Positions 55,377 to 64,000 of a stretch of DNA of 64,000 nt are shown in pieces. Origin of the DNA: Blakeslea trispora (Eukaryota > Mucoromycota > Mucoromycetes > Mucorales > Choanephoraceae); NCBI GenBank assembly GCA_025331445.1, contig JAIWNE010000033.1, positions 1 to 64,000 on the forward strand, read 5' to 3'. Each line of letters starts with the position of its first letter. Positions within the stretch are counted from its first letter, which is position 1. Below the pieces are notes generated by a model. It was not told where the DNA came from, searched no databases, and saw only the letters and a program-made list of their open reading frames with translations. A program made the position numbers and the translations under genes.

Positions 55377-58300
55377 TTAGAAAGCACGGAATTCAATCAA
55401 CATATTGACAATAGTACATGTAGCATAAACAATAATCATCCACCAACCAAGCTCTTTGGTGATATGATACCCATTGATATTGACTACAATTAATGTACTT
55501 AAAAGTACTGTAATCAAGCCAAAGGATGAAATTAGGATAGTAGGTGCAATGGCTAATTCATAAGGTTTGCCTGTAATCCATGCTTGATAAGTAGATGAAA
55601 TACCTACACCCAATACCATATCTTTTGAAACCAAAAAAAAAAATAGTCAGCATCAATGTAATACCTATTATAAAAACCTTTTCTTACTTAATAAAGGACC
55701 AGCATAACATGCTGAAATAGCCATAGTAGGGAGACCCATCTAAATCAAAAAAAAAGGGAAAGGTAAGGAAGAGAAACAAGTCTAGATGTATTTTGCTTAC
55801 TCTTGCTATGGCTGTATTGGCTACCAAGTCACCGATACTGTTACCCTAAACATGATCATTAAAAAGACATGTAAAATTGTATATATTGAAAGGAACATAC
55901 CAATGCAAAAATAGTCAATCCCATGATAGCCTCACTCACATTATAGATGGCACCCAAGGCTTGCAGCAAACCCACCATCTCATTAGCCAATAAGAAAATC
56001 CAATTCAATGCAATCACAAATCCAACAAATGATAACATCCAATGCCATTTAGGTGGTTCATTGGCATTTGTCTTGATCAACACTATACTGGCAATCACAC
56101 AACCAAGGAAAAACCCAAACAGAATGGTAAAAGTAGACACAAACCCATTTACTACATATAGCTCATGTTAGTATCCATTCAAAACAGAATTACACACATA
56201 TATATATATATATCTATACGTTACAGGCCATAACACTAGTGACAAAGGTGGTAGCACAAATCGCTTGTGTGGCCACCAACCATCTACACCAACCCAATTG
56301 AATCTCTTCTTCTTCCAAGATATGAGGTACTCCTTCATCGATGATAGCATTAAGATCAGAAAGGCTTCTCTCTGAAGAAGGTACGGCAAGATATCCCTTT
56401 GAAGAAGGATTAGAATAATTGTTTGTGCTCGCACCAGGTGTAGAACTAGAGGAGGTTGGCAAAAGAGGTGCGGGTGATAAGAGAGTATGTGCATCATGAA
56501 TAGAGGAAACCACAATGACTTGAGGTGTATGTGCTTCACTCATTTGATCTACAATTTCAATGTCATCCACCTTCACCTCGCTTCCTTCTGCAACAGGTAA
56601 GGTCAGTGTAAAGATAAGGACCAACGGAACAGCAATGGCTGCACTTAGTTTGGCGAATAATGTCTTACTACTCCAATCTTGTAAGGTAGGAAATAAGATA
56701 CTATAGACATCATCCAACATGAGTGAAATAGAAATGGAATCTTTCAGCAAGTCACCAGAAGCTGTATGAGGCTGTTTTGTGCTTGATTCGTTTATGATAG
56801 GCACCTGTAGGCTAAAGTCACCTCTTTCTTCTTCCTCTCTTAGTTTTGTTTCAAGATTGGATGATGAAGGTGGTGCAAGTCGAATTTGAGGTACAACAGA
56901 CTCTTGTTGTTGTTGTTGTTGTTGTTGTTGAATGGCGGCTGAGATATAAGTAAAATAGTCATCATGGGTATGAGGGGTATGGTTGTTCTGATGAGAAGGG
57001 AATAAACTGCTCTCAGGCGTCTTGCTTGTCTGATGAGGTTGACTGATTGATAAATGATCCACACTCTCCAGTCTCCCTACTGCAGATATGCATGGTACAG
57101 ATGCTTGTGTGTGTCTATGTCTTAGAACAGAAGAAGTATCACGTCTATGAGGTAGTATATGTGTACTGTTTGCTCTTTTGATACTGGCTACTTGTTCTTG
57201 AAACTGAAGATAAAGCAGTTAGATGGGTCTCTTGTTTTCCTCCAATTACTTCTTTTCCTTTTTTACCTCAATCGCACTAAAAAGTGAAGTACGCATGCCT
57301 ACTCGAGGTGACATGGCATGTCGATAGAGACGAGATGAAATGGAGCCATTTGTACTTGTTGTACGAGGGAAATATGAATCCATATGCATAGATGATTTTC
57401 TAGAGAGATGAGATGAATTGGGAGAGACAGGTCGAATGATACGACCCAGATGTTCTTGTAATTGAAATCCATGAACAGGTATGTCTAATCGAGGTGGTCG
57501 TTTACCTTGACGCACCTCGCTTTGCAAGAGTCTGGATGTCTCTGTCAATAACTCTTGTGTATTGTGATCTTCATGGATAGAATGCTTTGGCTCAATAGCA
57601 GGTGTTTCTGATCCTGGAAAACGATAAGCACCCATCACAACAACGATAACATAGGTAACATAATAGCCAATCAAAATCAACCCATGATACCAACAAATAC
57701 GCTGATGATAAACGATCCAAGTCAGAATCATAATAGCACCCGTAAGAAACGACGCGTCTCGCATAAATGTGATACGTTTCGACTGGAAAGGCTGTATGAT
57801 ACCCATACAACCTGAAACAACGGATACAATAAAGAATGCAGCACCTATAAGTTCACCAATCGCTAAAGATCCAGAACCAGTATTCATTGCACTATCATAA
57901 AGATGCATTTTTTTCAAGGAGAGTAAGCAAAAAAAAAACAAAAAAAATGGAATCGTTAGATTGTTTGTTTGTGTGTGTGTCTTTGTCTTTTATACATACG
58001 TAAAAGTACTAAATAGATCTGGACTTCCATTGCCAAAAGCAAGAATAGTAACGCCAGCCTATATAAAACTGGTATTTTAATTTGAATGAGTATCATACTT
58101 TTGTTTCACAATGTACCATGCTTTCTGATAATTGAAGCCTTGAAGAGATTGTTTGAAGATTGGGGCCTATGTTTTGTTGTTTAATAAAGACGTGCATATC
58201 TGTGTTGTCGATACGTTACAAAAGAAATCGGCAGCCACAACACTCACAGCGCCAAACAGCATGAGTAGTCCCAAAATCTATTGACATTCATTTTGATCAG

Positions 58301-58623
58301 CAATAAAATCTTGAAAAATCAGTCGATAGAAATGTACCATAATTGCAACACATAAGGGTTTCCATAATGTAGAACAATAGTAAAATCGCAAAAAAGCTCC
58401 ACTAAATCCATGACATGCACTCATAACAAATGCGCATTGATCAGAATGACTTTCTATATCTGAACACTAACAAAAACATTTTTAATGAATGATTCGAGAA
58501 AGACAAAAGGCTTGATTCTTGATTTACCACTTTCTTATGATGGCCCAGTGTCAGGAAAGAAGCAGATACAATAGCTGGGCATAGTAAGAGCAATACAGCT
58601 ATTGCCTTTAACCTGTTATTCAT
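55377..58623 (-). CDS. NCLX/CCX-type cation/Ca2+ exchanger
   Basis: About ten exons, start at 58623, stop at 55377. The N-terminus is a signal peptide (MNNRLKAIAVLLLLCPAIV, cleavage near ASA). Two Na_Ca_ex domains: the first has the alpha-1 repeat GNGSPDLFSTF (exon around 58020, continued at 57890 with TGSGSLAIGELIGAAFF); the second has alpha-2 GNSIGDLVANTAIARMG (around 55850-55690). The long central loop (57560-56300) is Ser/Pro/His-rich with a poly-Gln run (56902-56930) and the hydrophobic stretch LSAAIAVPLVLIFTLTLPVA at its end. Alpha repeats of type GNG(S/A)PD and GNSIGD are characteristic of NCLX/CCX exchangers. It probably moves Ca2+ against Na+, K+ or H+ across an endomembrane; the membrane and ion are not determinable. 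Confidence 0.88.
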
Positions 58624-59149
58624 TTACTTCAAGATATTTTGAAAAATAAAAAATAGAGACAAAATAAAATAAAAAAGAAAAAGGAAAAAGAGGAAGAAAA
58701 AGAAAGACGATCTCTCTTCCATTTTGTGGTCATTGGCTGCCCCTTTATTTCCCAAACAAGCAATTGCATAAACGATCATGACATCACTATGTTGCGAAAC
58801 ACACACACACACACACTCAAAGTAAATGTCTTGATCTACACAGAGAAAAAAAAGAGAGAGACAAGTCATTGTGATTTGCCAAGATCTTGTCAGCCAAGAC
58901 ACTGTCCTTTTTTTCAGCTTGCGTTTTATTCAAGCATGTTTCGCTTAGGCTAAGCTGCAACTTTGTTTTCTCTCTCTTTTATACCAAGTTTGTGGTTTAT
59001 CATTGTTACATTTCTTTTGGGTAATGTAAGAGGCCTATGCTTACTTAATCGACAAGGAAACAATACATTCTCATTGTCTTCTTGAACAATGTCCGAGAAT
59101 ATATGTTGTCAATCCTCTTTAAAGACTTGCAATATCCTCTTCTTCTTCT

Positions 59150-59180
<31 letters not shown>

Positions 59181-59759
59181 TGGTTTTCATTGAAATTCAG
59201 ATCAAGAACACTAGAGCATGCAAGAACCCTTTCGACGTTATGCAAACTATGTGCTACAGCAACCAAAGTCTAATTCTTTTTTTGCGGAGCTTAGCAAGTT
59301 GGAACTCGATTTGTGTAACCTGTCGCTGCAAGCAAAGTGTTGCATGCAAAAAGAGAAGACAGCTTTAGTATTCAACTGGAATATGGCATTTAGGTAAAGA
59401 ATTCAAGTAGCTTTTTAGCTCCTTTTCCTTCTAACTTGGCTTTTTTCTCTAATCTAGAACAATCAAGCTAACTTTGAAGGCCCAAAGTCAAAGTAAGAAA
59501 GAAAAAAAAAGTCTGCTTGAATTAGTTATTATGCCTATTCTATTTTGTTTGTAAGCAAAATAGAAAAGGAGGGGCTACTTGAATAAACAAAAAAAACATG
59601 TTGGAGGAGATCATGCTTGGTCTACTTTGATGCATTTATCTTGATTCCTAAAATAAGCGTCACTTTTGAGTTGACGCGAAGTGACTTTGTAGCAAATTTC
59701 TATACATTTTTTTTTTTTTAGTTTTTTTTTTTTCTTTTTATTTAATAAAGAAAAAAAAA
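58624..59759. other. Divergent promoter region, exchanger / RMT2
   Basis: (CA)n at 58799-58816, (CT)n at 59152-59180, and T-runs just before the RMT2 start. No gene recognised. Confidence 0.55.
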
Positions 59760-60922
59760 ATGGATGAAAAAGAAGTCAAAAAGCAAAAGTTAGAAGATGA
59801 AGCCAAAGTGACTGAAGAACAAGAAATTTCTAGTTCTGAATACACTGAAGAAGAAATCAAACTTGGTGAAGCTCTTATTCAAGCTGTCATTGAGAATGAT
59901 TTGGTAAGTTTATCGAGATTTTTTCTTTTTCTGTGTATTGACTGCTTTTTCAAAAAATATTAGGAAAAAGCCAAAGTACTTGTTAACGATCAAGAAGCTG
60001 ATCTCTGTTTCAACGTGAACGAGTTGGGCCGTACTCCTCTTCACTATGCAGCTGAACATGGTTATTTGGAAATAGTAAACTGGCTTCTTTCAGAAAAGCA
60101 TCCTTACAACCTGACAGACAAGGAAGAAGTAACAGCAGCCGAACTTGCACTCAAGAATGGTCATAAGCAAGTGTATGATCGTCTTGTGGATGAAGGCGTT
60201 CGTTCAGAACTCTTGATTCGTGCTCTCAAAAAAGCCTTTGGTGACGATGATGAAGACGATGCTCGTGCAATTGCCAACGAAGCCTATCTTAACCAAAAGT
60301 TACATTATGACGATAACAAATTGATGGACGAAAACAACGATGCTGTCATGATGGGCTGGGAAGGTCCCTTGATGGTGGAGCATGCTAAAGTAATGTGTCC
60401 TAAAGAAGGTCTTAATGTCATCAACGTAGGATTCGGCTTGGGCTTGATCGATACTGAACTTCAGAAATACAAGCCCAAAAACCATTATATCATTGAAGCT
60501 CATCCTGATGTCTATGCTTATATGCTAGAACAAGGCTGGGACAAAAAGCCCGGTGTCAAGATCTTGTTTGGTCGTTGGCAAGAGATGTACCTCAACTTGA
60601 TATTGCTTTTGATGGTATCTTCTTTGATACTTATGGTGAATTCTATGACGATCTTCGGGCCTTCCATGAATGTGTGCCCAACATCATGAACGAGGATGGT
60701 TTGTATACCTGGTTTAATGGTCTCGGTGCCACCAATCAATTCTTTCAAGATATCTATTGTCAAGTGAGTGAAATTGACTTGCGTGAATTCGGCTTGAGTA
60801 CCGAATATGTAGAAATGCCAATTGATACATGGGCAGAACAAGGCGTTTGGGATGGTGTACGCCAAAAGTATTGGGTCTTGGATACATACAAATTACCCCT
60901 TTGTAGATTTTTAAAAGAATAA
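59760..60922 (+). CDS. RMT2: RMT2 protein arginine N5-methyltransferase, one apparent frame break
   Basis: Exons 59760-59903 and 59964-60922. Residues ~35-135 form the ankyrin-like N-terminus (NELGRTPLHYAAEHGYLEIVNWLL...). The methyltransferase part has motif I VINVGFGLGLIDTELQ, then HYIIEAHPDVYAYM, FGRWQ, and after the break VPQLDIAFDGIFFDTYGEFYDDLRAFHECVPNIM and LDTYKLPLCRF. The family methylates the delta nitrogen of arginine, classically in ribosomal protein L12. The two halves are in different frames: one base appears missing at about 60580-60586, and the combined exon length (1,103) is one short of a multiple of three. With it restored the length would be 367, normal for RMT2. Confidence 0.9.
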
Positions 60923-60955
60923 AATAAAAAAAAAAGCAATCTTGCCTAGATTTGT

Positions 60956-60960
<5 letters not shown>

Positions 60961-60996
<36 letters not shown>

Positions 60997-61015
60997 ACAC
61001 ATACACACATACACA
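60961..61015. repeat. (CA)n microsatellite
   Basis: About 55 bp of ACACAC interrupted by three or four ACATAC units, between the converging RMT2 and RPL28 genes. Confidence 0.95.
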
Positions 61016-61102
61016 CTTTAAAAATAGTCGATCTCTTTCTCTCTCGTTCATTCTTTTTCTGATTTTGAAAAAAAGGGAAAATGAAGGTCTTTAATAAGTT
61101 GT

Positions 61103-61830
61103 TTAAGCAATGAGTTCAACAACACCACCAGCGGCCTTGATCTTCTTTTCAGCGAGGCTGGAGACGAAACGAGTACGAACAATGACGGGTTGAGAGATGG
61201 TACCCTTAGCAAGAACCTTGGCATAACCCTATTATAACAATCAAGTTAATAAAAGTTTCTTTTATGTGTGTTTGTTGCAACTTACGTTTTGGAGAGCATC
61301 AATAACGGGAACCTTTTCGGTGTTCTTGTATTGTTCACGGACACCTTCACCAGCAAGAGTCCAGAGCTTGTCAATGTTGACAACAGGACGCCAGTAAGCG
61401 TTCTTCTTCAAGTGGAAGTGACGCATACCGACCTTACCAAAGTAACCAGGATGGTACTTATCCATGTTGATACGGTGGTGGTGTTGACCACCAGCAAGAC
61501 CACGACCACCAGGATGCTTTCTGTGCTTACCGATACGACCGTGACCGGCTGAGACGTGTCCACGCTTCTTTCTGTTGTGGTGAAGTCTGGTAGGCTATAA
61601 AGAAAAAAAAGAAAAGGAGAGACAGCGATTAACATGCAGTCTAGAATTGCATAACGTCAAGATGCCAGTCGAGTAAAAAGAAATATAGTTTTAGGCTATA
61701 TAAAAAAAAAGGGAAAATGCATCCATTCATCCATCCATCTTCTTGCTTTTCATCCTTTTCGCTATATCTCTTTCTTTCTACTGGCTTCTTTTGGTTTTTC
61801 TTTTTTGCTATGGCAGCCATCACTCACCAT
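61103..61830 (-). CDS. RPL28: 60S ribosomal protein uL15 (RPL28/L27a), 145 aa
   Basis: Exons 61830-61828 (ATG only), 61594-61286 and 61228-61103. After the start codon a 233-bp intron intervenes; then [76 protein letters not shown] and [23 protein letters not shown]. This is the complete eukaryotic uL15, which lies near the exit-tunnel and polypeptide side of the large subunit. Codon bias is very strong, as in GAPDH. The long first intron directly after ATG is typical of early introns in fungal ribosomal-protein genes. Confidence 0.96.
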
Positions 61831-63171
61831 TTCAGTTAATAAAGAGAAAGATTTACAGCATTGGATGCTTTTTTCGACCTGATCACCATTTCCCTCTCAC
61901 ACACTTCACTCTGTTTGCTCTGTTTGCTTTCCGCTTTCTTTCATTTTTAAAAAATAAAAAAGTGCCGGACAATTCAAACACCGCCAGATAGGGAGTTTTT
62001 TTTTTTTTTCTACTGGCCGTATTAAAGAATCAATGCATGATAGTAATTCTTCATTCTGCTTTTCTATGGAAACTACAAAACAAAGCCATCAGTAACATGC
62101 CAAGGGCCTTGAGAATGACTGAAAACTGTTCCTTTTTTTTCCTTTCTCTTTAGTCTTCTTTTTTTTTTCGTGTCTGAGATTGCCCTTTTTTAGAATGTTG
62201 GCGAAAGAAAATAAGCTATTTAGCTTTAAAATTGAGTTCGAAAAATAAGAAAACAAACCTTTGAATTTATGATTTTCTGGTAGTGTAACCAACAAAATAA
62301 AGATATTAATGGATTCAACAATAGAAGTATAGTGAATGAGAGAGAAAAAGCCAATGGCTTGAGCAAAGGCAATGTCAAGAATAGCAAATATATCTTGGTT
62401 CCTTCATTAATTATTACAATTATCTAAACATATATACTGTAGCACAATTCACCTACTAAAGGTAGCACTATTTCGAACAATAGGATTCGTAAGAACAAAG
62501 AAGTATGCCAATGACATAACTTTGCAAGTAAAAATCAAGGAAAAGAAGGGTTCAGTTTGACCTAGAAGGTCCTTTTGTCATGTATTTTTTTATCTACAGG
62601 CATTAAATGCAATTGATAGACCACTTGTGTCAGCAATGTTCTCGGCCAATGTACGCTCATTAAATAGAAGGACAAGTACTGTTTTTGGGCAACCGATGAA
62701 AAGCGCACTTCACCATCAACACAAACATCGCTGCCTTTCTCATCAATGATAGAGACTGTTGAATATTCATCGATAAAGTATTACTGTATCTCGTCTGAAA
62801 CAGCTCAAGACTCAAAGAACACTCAATGTACCAGATTATCGATTATACTCAACTCGGCTAAAGTAGTATGATTACACGCAATTTTCTAGTAACTCTTCCA
62901 TATCGATTATCCAAGATAATAAACGAGCCTCTGTTATTTTCTTCAAATTGAGTCCCCGAAAAGAAACCCAAGTCGGTGTTTCATTCTATGAGGAGAGAGG
63001 CAGAAAAAAAAAAGGCGTCTTAAAAAAAAATTGTTTTCTTTATCACACACCTTGCGCTCTACACACACATTACTGATTACACACCATCTAAAATAGTGTG
63101 CTTGTTGGTGTGTACATATCGAATCGCTCTTTTTCAGAAAAATAAAAAATAAATTTGAGTCTCCTCCAATA
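61831..63171. other. Spacer upstream of RPL28 and of the FAR1-type gene
   Basis: The RPL28 promoter is pyrimidine-rich. T-runs near 62000 and 62160 and CA-rich pieces at 63045-63080. No gene recognised between 62300 and 63100 on either strand. Confidence 0.5.
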
Positions 63172-64000
63172 ATGAAATCAAAGCAAGATCCTCAACACGA
63201 CTTATTGTCTCAAGTCAACAGCCAACCACTCAATAAGAATGAGATCACAGACTATACGCAGCAAACACTGTTGGACGTTAACAGTCAGCCCATGATGCAC
63301 AGTCTGACCAGCTCACACCTGCCTCATCCCATCTTGGGAACAACAGAAATAAAAACCCATACTCCATCAGAACAACTACTCCATGCGGCAGCTGCTGTCG
63401 TAGCAGCAAACTCATCGCACTCGCTCTTAATGTTAGGTCAAGACGAGCCCTCAACAAGCATGCTAGATAGCGCTAAGCCCTCTTCTCCTTCTATGACCTC
63501 AAATGCATTAAATGTGACTGATACAGAGACATCGCAAAATGCAATTGAACCATTATCGCCCCCGATTGCACCTGCCATTCCTATGGATCCCTCGAACCCA
63601 GTCTTGGCAGAGTTTTATCGGCGATTCTCTGTGGGCCGTATGTTTGACTCATTGGAGGAACTTCGTACGGAAGCTTATGAATATGGCCGTAAACACAATG
63701 TAGCTCTGACTACCAGCAAGTCAGACAAGACCAAGATTTACTTGATCTGTAAGCATGGTGGACAATATCGCCGTAATACAAAACGTCCCCCACCGGGTAC
63801 TGTCAAGCCTCGTATTCGTAAATCGCAAAAGACAGGCTGTGCTTGTATGATTTATGCTCGTCATTGCAAAGGCAGTTTCTGGGTAATTCGTAAAAGTATA
63901 GGTGAGCACAATCACCCAGTAGTGAATGACGAAACTCAGTATGCCATGTACCGTACACTTACACCGGAACAGCTACTGGATGTGCATCGATTATTACGGG
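63172..64000 (+). CDS. FAR1-type DNA-binding protein, N-terminal 276 residues (runs off window)
   Basis: ATG at 63172, open to the last base. Residues 1-145 are disordered and Ser/Pro/Gln-rich. From ~148: YRRFSVGRMFDSLEELRTEAYEYGRKHNVALTTSKSDK, ICKHGGQYR, KTGCACMIYARHC and SIGEHNHPV. This is the FAR1/FLYWCH-GCM1-like zinc fold (Cys...CxC...HNH) that is found in MULE transposases and domesticated factors. Then TPEQLLDVHRLL. It is likely a nuclear DNA-binding protein of transposase ancestry; whether a transposase domain follows cannot be seen. Confidence 0.82.
   Translation, partial: MKSKQDPQHDLLSQVNSQPLNKNEITDYTQQTLLDVNSQPMMHSLTSSHLPHPILGTTEIKTHTPSEQLLHAAAAVVAANSSHSLLMLGQDEPSTSMLDSAKPSSPSMTSNALNVTDTETSQNAIEPLSPPIAPAIPMDPSNPVLAEFYRRFSVGRMFDSLEELRTEAYEYGRKHNVALTTSKSDKTKIYLICKHGGQYRRNTKRPPPGTVKPRIRKSQKTGCACMIYARHCKGSFWVIRKSIGEHNHPVVNDETQYAMYRTLTPEQLLDVHRLLR

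Noticed and set aside
60961..61015. CA-rich array as a possible CRISPR or telomere-like repeat
   Set aside because: Simple dinucleotide microsatellite; no spacers, no telomeric unit.

Overview
This is AT-rich nuclear DNA from a fungus, most likely an early-diverging Mucoromycota (Mucorales-like) species. The reasons are the many short GT-AG introns (mostly about 50-75 bp) with a few GC-AG introns, fungal gene families (GAPDH, Ndt80/PhoG factor, RMT2, NSA2, IMP1), long A/T homopolymers and GA/CA/CT microsatellites. The lineage is inferred from style and gene content; no marker was searched. I see no rRNA, tRNA or CRISPR array.

Left part (1-11.5 kb). After the 3' end of an unidentified gene comes the most unusual object in the window, a 10,037-bp element at 1505-11541. 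It is bounded by 111/112-bp terminal inverted repeats that differ by two substitutions and one single-base indel, and it is flanked by TA on both sides, as expected of a Tc1/mariner insertion. A complete DD34E transposase lies just inside the left end. The rest is cargo: a small spliced reading frame, the C-terminal part of a PIF1-like helicase, a promoter-like repeat also found at 45.8 and 50.6 kb, a broken PD-(D/E)XK-type nuclease gene, and a large broken gene whose intact 1,087-codon core combines DDE-transposase-like motifs with a complete DEDDy 3'-5' exonuclease domain.

Middle part (12-38 kb). Three MFS sugar-transporter genes of different types: a hexose-type one, an HMIT/inositol-type one with a Cys-rich PSI-like loop, and an 11-exon one with an 11-nt microexon. 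Between them are a DCN1-like neddylation factor, mitochondrial 3-methylcrotonyl-CoA carboxylase beta subunit, GAPDH, a small zinc-finger protein, a protein with two T1/BTB domains, and a Tat-SF1/CUS2-like splicing factor. An 80-codon spliced gene of unknown function lies at 28.7-29.0 kb.

Right part (37.8-64 kb). A 114-aa CPFC protein whose stop codon overlaps that of the convergent IMP1 gene, mitochondrial isoleucyl-tRNA synthetase, a KCTD-like BTB gene, NSA2, a CAMKL-type kinase, an Ndt80/PhoG transcription factor, an NCLX/CCX-type cation/Ca2+ exchanger, RMT2, ribosomal protein uL15 (RPL28), and the 5' part of a FAR1-type DNA-binding protein running off the window.

These are mostly independent housekeeping genes rather than a cluster. 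Mitochondrial roles recur (MCC2, IMP1, ISM1), as do ribosome-related ones (NSA2, RPL28); both of the latter have their start codon isolated by an intron directly after ATG. Three otherwise well-conserved genes (MCC2, the KCTD-like gene and RMT2) each carry one apparent single-base frame break, which is either consensus error or recent inactivation.
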